A DNA stretch of 64,000 nt from Prevotella sp. (lineage in GTDB: Bacteria; Bacteroidota; Bacteroidia; Bacteroidales; Bacteroidaceae). The stretch is taken from positions 1-64,000 of the forward strand of contig JAFUVB010000013.1 in the NCBI GenBank assembly GCA_017471245.1. Reading direction: 5' to 3'. Below are positions 36,613 through 44,810 of this stretch, piece by piece; position 1 is the stretch's first letter; each line of letters opens with the position of its first letter. The position numbers and the translations under genes are program-made. The notes under the pieces are model-generated. The model did no database searches and was not told the DNA's origin. It saw only the letters and a list, made by a program, of their open reading frames with translations.

Positions 36613-36738
36613 CCTGATGCCAAGCGCGGTCTCTGGGATGATGACGAGGAGGATTGGTAAGCCTTTATAAGGATATAGAATCAAAGGGCAGGTTGCATGA
36701 GCAGAGAATTGTTCTGACATGCAACCTGCCCTTTGATT
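36613..36738 (+). repeat. Duplicated gene-tail plus hairpin, copy B
   Basis: Copy of 34915-35040. The reading frame of the small acidic gene is present from PDAKRGLWDDDE to the stop, but nothing of its first 58 codons remains. The hairpin (36679-36738) is a perfect 21-bp stem. Where the two copies differ in the stem, the changes are often paired (AACC..GGTT against AATC..GATT). A stretch just upstream (ACATGGGGGAAAAAT, about 36590) resembles the region upstream of the large surface gene. The rest of 36477-36612 holds nothing I can recognise. Confidence 0.85.
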
Positions 36739-36789
36739 TGTTGGTTATAAGCTCTTTTCCACAAATATGACAGAAAAACACAGAAATAT

Positions 36790-36820
36790 TTGGTTTGCAA
36801 CTAAAAATCAGTTACCTTTG
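36790..36820 (+). promoter_or_regulatory. Promoter of hicAB
   Basis: TTG (36790-36792), 20-bp spacer, TACCTTTG (36813-36820). Transcription would begin just before the hicA start codon, giving a short leader. Confidence 0.65.
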
Positions 36821-36842
36821 TAGACAAATCTTAATATGTGTC

Positions 36843-37100
36843 ATGGGGACAAAAGAAAAACTTAGAGAACGTTTTAAAAAGCTACCAGCAGACTTTACAT
36901 TCGATGAAATGCAAAGACTACTTGAGAGCTATGGATATGTAAAAGGAGATAAAGGCAGAACATCAGGTTCGCGAGTTATTTTCAAAAATGGGGACAAACG
37001 CCCAATCATGCTGCACAAGCCGCATCCTGGCAATATTGTGAAGGGATATGCCATGAAGCAAGTATATGAGGATTTGAAGAATGCTGGCTATATTAAATAA
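36843..37100 (+). CDS. hicA: HicA-family mRNA-cleaving toxin
   Basis: Predicted toxin of a type II toxin-antitoxin pair. The 85-residue protein has the small dsRNA-binding-like HicA fold pattern: MQRLLESYGYVKGDKG, then GSRVIFKN and the catalytic LHKPHP with His58 and His61, then VKGYAMKQVYEDLKNAGYIK. The ATG at 36843 gives the usual HicA length; an upstream start in the same frame would precede the -7 box. The antitoxin gene follows after 20 bp. Confidence 0.85.
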   Translation: MGTKEKLRERFKKLPADFTFDEMQRLLESYGYVKGDKGRTSGSRVIFKNGDKRPIMLHKPHPGNIVKGYAMKQVYEDLKNAGYIK

Positions 37101-37120
37101 CAAATGGGGAGGACAAGAAT

Positions 37121-37459
37121 ATGAATACAATGAATTACAAAGGTTATATCGGCTCTGTGGCTTTCAGCGAAAAGGACAAGGTGTTCTTTGGTAAGGTTGA
37201 AGGCATCAACGGACTTGTGAACTTTGAAGGCGAGAGCGTAGAGGAACTGACAGATGCCTTTCACGAGGCAGTGGATGATTATTTGGCATACTGCGAGGAT
37301 GAGGGTATAGAACCTAATAAGAGCTACTCTGGAGTTCTGAACGTAAGGCTCACGCCATCCATTCACCGTCAGATAGCCATTCTTGCGCGACAGGCAGGAA
37401 TGACACTGAACGCATTTATCAAGAATGCATTAGAAGAGAAGATTGAAGCCGCCGTGTAA
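37121..37459 (+). CDS. hicB: HicB-family antitoxin
   Basis: Antitoxin that would bind HicA and repress the operon. Residues 1-65 form the degenerate RNase-H-like HicB domain (YKGYIGSVAFSEKDKVFFGKV, DAFHEAVDDYLAYCEDEG). Residues about 75-112 read as a ribbon-helix-helix DNA-binding domain (VLNVRLTPSIHRQIAILARQAG, then LNAFIKNALEEKI). A fragment of a second hicB lies at 35041-35091. The stop is 7 bp from the 3' end of recO, which converges. Confidence 0.88.
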   Translation: MNTMNYKGYIGSVAFSEKDKVFFGKVEGINGLVNFEGESVEELTDAFHEAVDDYLAYCEDEGIEPNKSYSGVLNVRLTPSIHRQIAILARQAGMTLNAFIKNALEEKIEAAV

Positions 37460-37466
37460 CCGTCGC

Positions 37467-38192
37467 TCACCCCCACAGCTCTTTCATCACCTGCAATGAT
37501 TTGAGTTCAGGGAAATTTGGAACGTGCAGGCGATAGTAGTCGATGAGCACATCCACGATGCGGTTGCGGTCGGCATGGCTCATGCGGAAGAGGTGCATCG
37601 ATTCATAGTTCATGCGCATGAGCGTTCCGATGCGTGCGGCATCTTCGGGGTGAAGGAAATCGGTGTGCATCGGCATTTCCGGGGAGAAGGTGGCAGCTCG
37701 CATGTCGAAGTAGTCGCCCGGCTGATAGTCTTCGGTGTTGGGGTAGAATCCGATGAAACGGCTCAGTCGCATCATGAACACCAGATGGAAGTTGGCAAAC
37801 GACTGCACGCAACTGTCGAGCCACTGCATGCTGCGCTCCACGTAGGCAAACAGCGGCACGTTCTGCTGCTCGCCGCGCGTGCTGTAATAGACGAACTCGG
37901 CGAGAAAAAGCGTGATGCTGAGCTTGTAGGGATCGAAGGGAATCGACGAATAGGGATAGGCGATGCGCGCATCGCGCAGACGCTGCAGGTCGGCACGCTG
38001 GCGGAAGTCCATCTCCACCTCCAAAATACTCATCGGCTGGAAATACTGCTTCTTGAGTTTTCCCCTCTGCGTCTTGGGAATAACGGTCACCACCGACACG
38101 CGCCCGTCGGTTTCCGTGAGCAAGTCAACCACCATTTTCTGCTCACCCAGCTTGATATTTCTCAGCACAATCGCCTTTGTTTTCGTCAGCAT
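37467..38192 (-). CDS. recO: DNA repair protein RecO
   Basis: Mediator that loads RecA at gaps with RecR. The 241-residue protein begins MLTKTKAIVLRNIKLGEQKMVVDLLTETDG, the OB-fold start of RecO. An alpha-helical domain follows, with LSRFIGFYP in the middle, the usual RecO sequence. The zinc-binding cysteines of some RecO proteins are not visible, which is common in Bacteroidales. The gene runs divergently from tRNA-Glu and convergently with hicB. Confidence 0.92.
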   Translation of the reverse strand: MLTKTKAIVLRNIKLGEQKMVVDLLTETDGRVSVVTVIPKTQRGKLKKQYFQPMSILEVEMDFRQRADLQRLRDARIAYPYSSIPFDPYKLSITLFLAEFVYYSTRGEQQNVPLFAYVERSMQWLDSCVQSFANFHLVFMMRLSRFIGFYPNTEDYQPGDYFDMRAATFSPEMPMHTDFLHPEDAARIGTLMRMNYESMHLFRMSHADRNRIVDVLIDYYRLHVPNFPELKSLQVMKELWG

Positions 38193-38246
38193 CGGCTACA
38201 AAATTAGCAAAAAACCTCCATTTTGAGAAAAAATATCTACTAAAAT

Positions 38247-38277
38247 TTGCAGGAATCAAAGAAAACCCCTAACTTTG
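38247..38277 (+). promoter_or_regulatory. Promoter of the tRNA-Glu gene
   Basis: TTG (38247-38249), 20-bp spacer, TAACTTTG (38270-38277), 19 bp before the tRNA. Confidence 0.7.
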
Positions 38278-38296
38278 CACCCGCTAAAATGGCGAT

Positions 38297-38371
38297 GGTC
38301 CCTTCGTCTATCGGTTAGGACGAGAGATTTTCATTCTCTAAAGAGGAGTTCGACTCTCCTAGGGACTACCA
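38297..38371 (+). tRNA. tRNA-Glu (anticodon TTC), CCA encoded
   Basis: Seventy-five bases fold as a tRNA. The acceptor GGTCCCT pairs with AGGGACT (one G-U end pair). The anticodon stem AGAGA/TCTCT (38323-38327 with 38335-38339) encloses TTTTCAT with anticodon TTC at 38330-38332. The T arm is GAGGAGTTCGACTCTCC-like. A, then CCA, ends the gene. The anticodon makes it glutamate-specific. Confidence 0.95.
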
Positions 38372-38528
38372 GTTTCCAGCATCGCGCAGTGATTCGCTCA
38401 GCAGGTTCCCCAACGGGTTTTCTTGCGAAAAGGTGCTGGAGGATTTTTTATAATCCGCCCAGGGCAGCCACATGCATAAGACCCACAGGCACTCAAAAAA
38501 ACATTAACAATTAAACATTTAAAAGAAA

Positions 38529-38783
38529 ATGGCAAATCACAAATCATCCGAGAAGAGAATTCGTCAGACGAAGAAAAGAACATTGCACAACAGGTATTAT
38601 GCCAAGACCATGCGCAACGCTGTTCGCAAGCTCCGTGCAATGACCGACAAAGACGAGGCCGTAGCACTCTATCCGAAAGTTCAGAAGATGCTCGACAAGC
38701 TGGCAACCAAGAAGATTATCCACAAGAACAAGGCTGCCAACCTGAAGTCAAGCCTCTGCAAGCACATCAGCAAGTTGGGTTAA
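38529..38783 (+). CDS. rpsT: 30S ribosomal protein S20
   Basis: Primary 16S rRNA-binding protein. The 84-residue basic helical protein [20 protein letters not shown], then [17 protein letters not shown], and [21 protein letters not shown], is S20 throughout. It is probably read from the tRNA promoter or its own; I see no clear box in the 157-bp gap. Its stop codon overlaps an ATG of the next frame (TAATG), but a hairpin terminator lies just after it. Confidence 0.97.
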   Translation: MANHKSSEKRIRQTKKRTLHNRYYAKTMRNAVRKLRAMTDKDEAVALYPKVQKMLDKLATKKIIHKNKAANLKSSLCKHISKLG

Positions 38784-38803
38784 TGAGAAAAAATCTCCAC
38801 TTC

Positions 38804-39847
38804 ATGATAAAAAAGGTTGCTTCCAATGCGGTAGCAGCCTTTTTGCATTTCTGCACCATTGCCGTTCTCTCTGCCTGCAATGCAAGCAATGAAGACGAGA
38901 AAACATGGGAACGGGCAGAAATGATGATGGAGACCAAAGCCGACAGCGCTGCCGCCATCATCGGGCAGATTCCAGAAAGCGTGCTCGACTGCAGCCTCAG
39001 CAACAGGCGCCACGATGATGTTTGCCGCCTGAACTTCTGCCGGATGAAAGCGGCATGGTATGCGCAGCAGGGGAATTTTGAGGAGACCACCTACTGGCTG
39101 AACCGCTCTGCAAGGTATGAAAAGACGCACTACTGCCCTATCCTTCTGCATCAGCTCGCCGAGCTGGAGGCCGACAGAAAGACTGCCCTCAAGCTGAAAG
39201 CGCACGGAATGCTCACCGAAGCGCTACAGATGGAACGGCAAGCAGAACAACATGAGCGGCATTTCGTGAAGCTGCTCGCCACCGTTCACACATCCAAGAT
39301 CCACCATCCCGAAAGCAGGAAGTGGGCAAACGCCTTCCTTCCCACTTCCACCTACAAACTGATTGTTCCGTTTCTCGCGCTGATGCTGGCATCACTGGTT
39401 GTGATGGAGCATCGCGAGCGCAGGTATTCCAGCTCTCTCCACACCAACAAAGAAAGGATGGACATCCTGAACCAAACCATCCGGAAGAAAGATCTGGAAA
39501 TCATTTCGGCAAAGGAGCAGATGGAGCATATACGCAACGTTTCGAACCTGCAATTGGGACGGGGCAAAGAAATCTATGAAAACATCAAGAACGGCGGGCT
39601 GATGAAGAACATTTCCGTGGAAGACGAGCAATGTTTCATCGACTACTATGCATTCCTCTGTCCGAAGGATTTCGAGGAAATCACCGCCCCCTATAAGTCG
39701 CTCACACTGCGCCACACCACTTATCTGATTCTCTCGAAGATGGATTTCAGCGACAAGGCGATTCAGCAAATACTCTTCATCTCACCCAGCACCATCCGCA
39801 ACTACCGCTCGCGGATGAACAGGAACCTGATGACTAAACGAGATTAG
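38804..39847 (+). CDS. Membrane-anchored lipoprotein regulator with C-terminal LuxR-like HTH
   Basis: Predicted one-protein signal transducer, a Bacteroidales type with an exported sensor and cytoplasmic DNA-binding end. The 347 residues start with a lipoprotein-like signal (FCTIAVLSACN). A helical, probably TPR-like region follows (EKTWERAEMMMETKADSAAA, CRMKAAWYAQQGNFEETTYW). A membrane segment (about residues 187-204, YKLIVPFLALMLASLVVM) comes next, then a coiled coil (KERMDILNQTIRKKDLEIIS), and an HTH end (LTLRHTTYLILSKMDFSDK, then QILFISPSTIRNYRSRMN) like LuxR/GerE. I place the start at 38804; another ATG at 38783 overlaps the rpsT stop. The rpsT terminator hairpin lies inside the signal-peptide codons. 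Target genes are unknown. Confidence 0.75.
   Translation: MIKKVASNAVAAFLHFCTIAVLSACNASNEDEKTWERAEMMMETKADSAAAIIGQIPESVLDCSLSNRRHDDVCRLNFCRMKAAWYAQQGNFEETTYWLNRSARYEKTHYCPILLHQLAELEADRKTALKLKAHGMLTEALQMERQAEQHERHFVKLLATVHTSKIHHPESRKWANAFLPTSTYKLIVPFLALMLASLVVMEHRERRYSSSLHTNKERMDILNQTIRKKDLEIISAKEQMEHIRNVSNLQLGRGKEIYENIKNGGLMKNISVEDEQCFIDYYAFLCPKDFEEITAPYKSLTLRHTTYLILSKMDFSDKAIQQILFISPSTIRNYRSRMNRNLMTKRD
38809..38844 (+). terminator. rpsT terminator, embedded in the next coding region
   Basis: AAAAAGGTTGCT (38810-38821) pairs with AGCAGCCTTTTT (38833-38844) with one G-U wobble and an 11-base loop, then TGCATTT. It is 26 bp past the rpsT stop. The same bases encode KKVASNAVAAF of the following lipoprotein. 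Confidence 0.78.
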
Positions 39848-40028
39848 CGCTATCATTGACCCGCATTTCATCATCCTCCCGCTTTCCAAGCCTGCGAAAG
39901 AAAGCAGGAAATCGTCGCATTTTCATCATCAAAACCTGCCATCGAGAACCCAGCAACCGACTCATTCTCAACCGATTAAGCACAACATCAACACTGCGAC
40001 GCCTCTAAAAAAATAACTTCCAAAATAT

Positions 40029-40060
40029 TTGGAGCGTATTCTTTTTCCCCATTATCTTTG
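40029..40060 (+). promoter_or_regulatory. Promoter of the GLPGLI/outer-membrane pair
   Basis: TTG (40029-40031), 21-bp spacer, TATCTTTG (40053-40060). The upstream gap 39848-40028 holds only a weak hairpin (CCTGC and GCAGG near 39892-39910). Confidence 0.75.
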
Positions 40061-40078
40061 CAGCAAAACAATTGGCGT

Positions 40079-41035
40079 ATGAAAAAGATTATGACTTTCC
40101 AAATGGAAGATATTAATAAGACGAAGACATTGCGTGCGATTATCGCAACTGTTTCTTTAGTATTTGCTATACAAAGTCATGGGCAGATACCTATAGGAGA
40201 CCCTATAGACACAGTTCTGCTACGCGTTGAGTATAAGATGAAATACATAGAAACAAAAGAAGACAGCACCTATTCTGAAGATTTATACTGTCTGAATATT
40301 GGAAAAAAGATGAGTTGCTGCTACAGTAATGTTAAGAGCTACACATTGGAACAGTTTCCTGCCGACATTCTCAAAGCCATAGAAACAAGAAAATCCATAG
40401 ACACTTTGAAAATGGTGGGTTCAGCCCTGCAGAAAGAAATGGGAACCTACAAGACTTTTGAGTGTTCGGTATACAAGAACTATCCTAAGTCAGGATTCAT
40501 GGGAAGCTATTACATGATTACAAATGGTAAAATATCTCCCAGTTCCGAAAGCGACCACTTGTATAATGTAGAAGAAATCCCGTCATATAATTGGAACATG
40601 GAAGACGGGGATACGATTATCTGTAATTATCATTGTCAGAAAGCGAGCACAGCATATAATGGCAGGATATGGAATGTTTACTACGCACCGGAGCTTCCTT
40701 TCCAAGACGGTCCGTGGAAGCTCGGAGGATTACCGGGATTGATTCTAAAAGCAGAGGACGTTACAAAGGAGTTTTGTTTTGAGGCTTTTGAAATCGGAAG
40801 ACCCAAGAGCATTCCACATGTAAGGCTTGACCTCATCAGTGAACCCTCATCTGTTTATAAAAAAGCCCAGCCCGACAGAATAAAGAAGCTAATCGAGCTG
40901 AGGTACAAAAATGTGGAAGGCTATTTGCGACTGACACATGGCAACGACATGGTTGATCAATTAATCAAAATGGACATTAAGTTTGATCAGACTCCACGTA
41001 CCGCATGCTTAATTGAAGATATGAAGAACAACTAA
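40079..41035 (+). CDS. GLPGLI-family secreted protein
   Basis: Member of a Bacteroidetes family named for its GLPGLI motif; function not established. Of about 319 residues, a signal peptide ends near IQSHGQ and the motif lies in WKLGGLPGLILKAED. Cysteines are present but no enzyme motif is seen. I place the start at 40079 because the earlier in-frame TTG overlaps the -7 box; the ATG at 40106 is also possible. These proteins commonly precede a TonB-type outer-membrane gene, as here (30-bp gap), which suggests they work together. Confidence 0.85.
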   Translation: MKKIMTFQMEDINKTKTLRAIIATVSLVFAIQSHGQIPIGDPIDTVLLRVEYKMKYIETKEDSTYSEDLYCLNIGKKMSCCYSNVKSYTLEQFPADILKAIETRKSIDTLKMVGSALQKEMGTYKTFECSVYKNYPKSGFMGSYYMITNGKISPSSESDHLYNVEEIPSYNWNMEDGDTIICNYHCQKASTAYNGRIWNVYYAPELPFQDGPWKLGGLPGLILKAEDVTKEFCFEAFEIGRPKSIPHVRLDLISEPSSVYKKAQPDRIKKLIELRYKNVEGYLRLTHGNDMVDQLIKMDIKFDQTPRTACLIEDMKNN

Positions 41036-41065
41036 AAGGTCGAAGTTTTCACTTCCTCAGGTTTT

Positions 41066-43600
41066 ATGCAAATGACACCACCTTTCCCTTATATACTCAT
41101 TACGGTCTTCATGTTCATCATCCGCTGCCCTGCCTTTGCGCAAAACAGCCTCACAGGAACGGTAATAGACGAAGAAGGAAAAGCGATAGAGCGGGTATCT
41201 GTTGTCATAAAAGACGAACAAGGGAAAATATTATCCTATGCTATAACTGACATCAGAGGGATATTCAGCATCAAGCTCCCCAATTCAAAGAACGCATCCT
41301 CTATATCGTTCAACCACATGGGGTTTCAGTCAAGAAGCCTTTCGTTAAATGAGTATCAAGAAGGTCAACGGACAACCCTGACAAGCCGGCCATTCAACAT
41401 TAAGGAGGTGACCGTAAAGGCCAAAGGCATTCGTTTGGAAGGCGACACCCTGACCTACCGGGTATCAGCATTTGAAAAGAAGCAGGATAAGTATATAGAA
41501 GATGTGATTGCACGACTGCCAGGTGTTGAAGTATCGCCAAGTGGAACCATCTCCTATCAAGGAAAGCCTATCAATAAGTTCATGGTTGAAGGCATCGACC
41601 TGATGGGTAAAAAATATTCGCAGATAAGTCGCAACCTGACAGCAGACAAAGTAAAAAACATTCAGATTTATGAGAATCACCAACCGGTGAAAATGTTGCG
41701 CGGAGTAGTCCTCAGCGATCAAGCTGCCATGAACCTCCAATTGAAAGATGACGCAAAAAACAGCATTATTGGAGTTATTGATGCAGGCACGGGACTCTCC
41801 ATGAATGGAAACACGGAGTGGTTGCGTGATGCCCGCTGCGTAGAGATGGGATTTGGAAAGAAAATGCAAAACCTCAACATGTACAAAACCAATAACATTG
41901 GTACAGATATCAGCACAGAAAGCATATCATCAGAAACAGGATATAAAGGCATCATAAGGAATCCTGTTTTGCGAGGGGATGAACGCAATACATACAACGA
42001 CTCACATCTCATCTCAACAAACTGCCTTCTTAAGAAACGAGATACTGATCTTCGCCTTCAGATTTCTGGTTTTCACGACAAAACCACACAGAAAAGGTAT
42101 CAGGAGATGCACTATAATGATGTTGACTACGGACAAGTATTATCTGAGCACAGCGAACTGCAAAATATACACAACCAATGGGATGCAGAGCTTCTCTATC
42201 ATCAAAACGGATCAAGAACAAACATCCGAAACACTTTGAGCGGAAGCATTGACGCTGATAACAGCTATGGACATCATCAACTGAACGGGAAAGACTCTCA
42301 CGCGGCAACAAGGCTACGGCAGCACAGCATTGACAATGAATTTCATCTTGGCAAAACCTTTAACAATAACAAAACGCTCAACATCCAGTTGTATGCAGGT
42401 ATCAGCAACCAGCCGTCAAACATGCTGCTCTATAATGGGTGCGAACAAAAAACCAATCTCAACATAATGGAAGCCCTCCTCACTGCACAGTTTCTTCATA
42501 GATTAGGGCAATGGGCTTCTATAGGATTATCCGTTAAAGAAAGATCGAAAGCGGAATGGATGGATGTTGAATATGAAGATTACTCAAATAAAGACTGCTA
42601 TGCTTGCCACTGGCTTTCCATATATCCCCGATTTGCCTTTCAGAGCATGACGACATCCTTCATCTTTGAACCTGAAGCCAACATTTTGATACGCTCTATC
42701 GGCAACCATCAGGATAGGCAAGCATATTTCAATCCACAATTGAAAATAACCCGGGAAATAACCGAGGGGCTGAGAGTGAATGCCGAATACCAGTACAAAC
42801 GGAACGGTGATGAAAGCATCGGAACGATTACAAGCATTCCCTTCTACTCTTCTTATAATTACATGATTAAGGGGAGCGGGGAATTGCCTGAATCCTCATT
42901 TCACAAGGTCGGGGGTTCAATGTCATTTCGTGACATCAACCATAGTTTTTTCGCATACTTCGGCATAAATGCTGATTTCATCAAAAACAGACTATACGAG
43001 AGCAATCTGTCAGATGGCTTATACCAAAGAGAGCTATCCAAGCAAACACAGCTTGCCAAAACCTACGGCATCAGATGGGCAATCAGCAAACAAATTCCTT
43101 TTTGGATGCTATCAACAACCATGGAAGGTGTTTGTTCTTGGAACAATTTCTATGTAATGCACGCATCAACAGTCTCTCCAATTTGTAATAATTACAAAAG
43201 AATCGCTGCTAAAATACGCATGAACCCATCCATTTTGTTCTCTGTAGAAATGCTGACTTCAGTTAACTTTTTTCACCAAGGTGGAAACCAGCTGTCCTTC
43301 AACAAGACCTCGTTTTGCAATTACACTGAAAAGGTGAACCTGTTCTTCTTGCCCGGAAAGTGGCAAATTGGATGGGTCATGCAATATGATGGAAGCAACG
43401 ACAGCATGCAGACACATCATTTGTTCTGCGATGTATCCTTATCATATCGCACAAAAAGAAACAGCATAGGATTATTCCTGAACAACATCTTCAATTGTAA
43501 AGATATCAAGAAAAGGCAGTTCAATGAACAGGGTGAGAGTTTCTGCATAACATACCTGCGACCATGCGAGCTAATGATAAAAACATTTTTCAAATTGTAA
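41066..43600 (+). CDS. Outer-membrane beta-barrel protein with carboxypeptidase-like domain (TonB-receptor-like)
   Basis: Probable partner of the GLPGLI protein. The 844 residues start with a signal peptide (to about residue 26, CPAFAQ). A carboxypeptidase-D-like regulatory domain follows (27-110, SLTGTVIDEEGKAIERVSVV), then a degenerate TonB plug (about 125-230, DVIARLPGVEVSPSGTISYQ, INKFMVEGIDLMGKKYS), and a long barrel ending in ELMIKTFFKL. No TonB box is evident and the plug is atypical, as in the 'outer membrane beta-barrel' family usually found with GLPGLI proteins. Transported substrate, if any, is unknown. Confidence 0.82.
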   Translation: MQMTPPFPYILITVFMFIIRCPAFAQNSLTGTVIDEEGKAIERVSVVIKDEQGKILSYAITDIRGIFSIKLPNSKNASSISFNHMGFQSRSLSLNEYQEGQRTTLTSRPFNIKEVTVKAKGIRLEGDTLTYRVSAFEKKQDKYIEDVIARLPGVEVSPSGTISYQGKPINKFMVEGIDLMGKKYSQISRNLTADKVKNIQIYENHQPVKMLRGVVLSDQAAMNLQLKDDAKNSIIGVIDAGTGLSMNGNTEWLRDARCVEMGFGKKMQNLNMYKTNNIGTDISTESISSETGYKGIIRNPVLRGDERNTYNDSHLISTNCLLKKRDTDLRLQISGFHDKTTQKRYQEMHYNDVDYGQVLSEHSELQNIHNQWDAELLYHQNGSRTNIRNTLSGSIDADNSYGHHQLNGKDSHAATRLRQHSIDNEFHLGKTFNNNKTLNIQLYAGISNQPSNMLLYNGCEQKTNLNIMEALLTAQFLHRLGQWASIGLSVKERSKAEWMDVEYEDYSNKDCYACHWLSIYPRFAFQSMTTSFIFEPEANILIRSIGNHQDRQAYFNPQLKITREITEGLRVNAEYQYKRNGDESIGTITSIPFYSSYNYMIKGSGELPESSFHKVGGSMSFRDINHSFFAYFGINADFIKNRLYESNLSDGLYQRELSKQTQLAKTYGIRWAISKQIPFWMLSTTMEGVCSWNNFYVMHASTVSPICNNYKRIAAKIRMNPSILFSVEMLTSVNFFHQGGNQLSFNKTSFCNYTEKVNLFFLPGKWQIGWVMQYDGSNDSMQTHHLFCDVSLSYRTKRNSIGLFLNNIFNCKDIKKRQFNEQGESFCITYLRPCELMIKTFFKL

Positions 43601-43647
43601 CGCCAAAGATTGTTCTGGTTATTCTTTACCGTTCAAATAAAATAATG

Positions 43648-43655
43648 TATATTTG
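43648..43655 (+). promoter_or_regulatory. Candidate -7 box of the two small membrane-protein genes
   Basis: TATATTTG, 61 bp before the first start codon. No TTG at the usual distance. Confidence 0.5.
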
Positions 43656-43716
43656 CATGCAGAAAGAGCTTTAAACACAGTTATACAAAAAGAACACTCG
43701 ACGAACAACTACCAAT

Positions 43717-44130
43717 ATGAGAAAACAGATTCTTCAATCGTCTGCATGGGCGATGGCGATATTCCTCGCAACGGTATGGACTGCCAAGTATAATTTCGCG
43801 GCGGGTTTCGCACAGTCTATTTGCTTCTTCGCCCTCACGTTCTGCCTGCTTCAGCGGTTTGAAAGCAAGGGGAAAGAGGTGTATGCAGTGACATCTGCCA
43901 TCATTGCCGGTAGAGTGATTCTGGAAATACCCGTAAGAATCATCACTTTCCATGACTCATTAGGGTCGTTGGGAATCTCGATAATGGTGATTGTCACCAT
44001 CCTGCTGGCAGCTTTGCTCTATATGAAACGGCAGCTCTCGCTGTTGATTCTTACGATCATCATCGTGATTTTGCTGGGAACGGCAGGAATCGACGCGTGG
44101 ATTGACTTCGTAAACTATATCAGGAAATGA
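43717..44130 (+). CDS. Small four-helix membrane protein (paralogue of the next gene)
   Basis: Not recognised. The 137-residue protein has about four hydrophobic segments (SAWAMAIFLATVWT, then QSICFFALTFCLLQRF, ISIMVIVTILLAALLYM, LSLLILTIIIVILLGTAG). It shares a pattern with its neighbour: S-x-CFFALT-x3-L, then GR-x3-E-x-P, HD, L-Y-x-x-R, and AWI near the end. The pair is clearly a tandem duplication, diverged in sequence but not layout. No charged or histidine cluster suggests a substrate. Confidence 0.75.
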   Translation: MRKQILQSSAWAMAIFLATVWTAKYNFAAGFAQSICFFALTFCLLQRFESKGKEVYAVTSAIIAGRVILEIPVRIITFHDSLGSLGISIMVIVTILLAALLYMKRQLSLLILTIIIVILLGTAGIDAWIDFVNYIRK

Positions 44131-44153
44131 TTCATATTGACGCTTAACATGCC

Positions 44154-44561
44154 ATGAGAAAATATTTGATCGCCATGATTGCCGGAGCACTGACGTTTAT
44201 CACCACAAACTGGATATCGCACTATTCCTATATGCTCGATGCACTGGTGGAGAGCAGCTGCTTCTTTGCGCTCACCTATTTGGTGCTGCGCGCGTATGCC
44301 GAAGGACAGAAAACGACGGGTATCCTGAAACTATTGGTAGCCATCCTCGTGGGAAGGCTCCTGTTTGAACTGCCCCTCGTCGTCATTCCGCACGATGGTT
44401 TGCAGCCCATCATCATCCCCTTGCTTGCGATATGCGGCATCGCCCTTGCCACGTTGAACTATCGCCTGCGCGACAAGACGGTGCTCGCCATGAGCATCAT
44501 CACGCTCCTGCTGCTCGACACCTTGGGCTATGCCGCGTGGATAAAGGTGCTCTACGAGTAG
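44154..44561 (+). CDS. Small four-helix membrane protein (paralogue of the previous gene)
   Basis: Its 135 residues align with the preceding protein without large gaps (SSCFFALTYLVLRAYAEGQK, GRLLFELPLVVIPHDGLQP, ALATLNYRLRDK, YAAWIKVLYE). It begins 23 bp after its paralogue and is probably cotranscribed. Four hydrophobic segments, no signal peptide beyond the first helix. Function unknown. Downstream lies the 750-bp repeat-rich gap before gyrB. Confidence 0.75.
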   Translation: MRKYLIAMIAGALTFITTNWISHYSYMLDALVESSCFFALTYLVLRAYAEGQKTTGILKLLVAILVGRLLFELPLVVIPHDGLQPIIIPLLAICGIALATLNYRLRDKTVLAMSIITLLLLDTLGYAAWIKVLYE

Positions 44562-44625
44562 ATTTTTACGTTCATCGTTAAGCGAAGAAATGATTACACA
44601 GATGAAAAGGCATGTTTCGATGAGC

Positions 44626-44784
44626 AAAAGCATAGATTTTGGAGGATGAAAGATAATGTTTTGGTGGATAAAAGCATAGGTTTTGGAGGGTGAAAGATAA
44701 TGTTTTGCTCCGCAAAACCTATGGTTTGCAGAAAGTGAGGACTATGGCTTGCTTGAAGTGAGAGCTTCGGCTTGAATCCCTTGG
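44626..44784 (-). repeat. 22-bp-period array (reverse orientation), about seven units
   Basis: Read on the minus strand the cores are CAAAATCTATGCTTTTG, CAAAACATTATCTTTCA, CAAAACCTATGCTTTTA and CAAAACATTATCTTTCA. Plus-strand marks CATAG or ATAAT fall at 44631, 44653, 44675 and 44697, exactly 22 bp apart, and degenerate units continue to about 44784. Five-base spacers separate the cores (TCCTC, TCCAC, CCCTC). Same family as 1690-1821, and again next to a large palindrome. Confidence 0.88.
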
Positions 44785-44810
44785 AATGCATTCTCCTACA
44801 CTTAAAATCT

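Noticed and set aside
36457-36720. Minus-strand 87-codon frame across the duplicated tail
   Set aside because: Covers the hairpin and remnant in antisense; no family resemblance.
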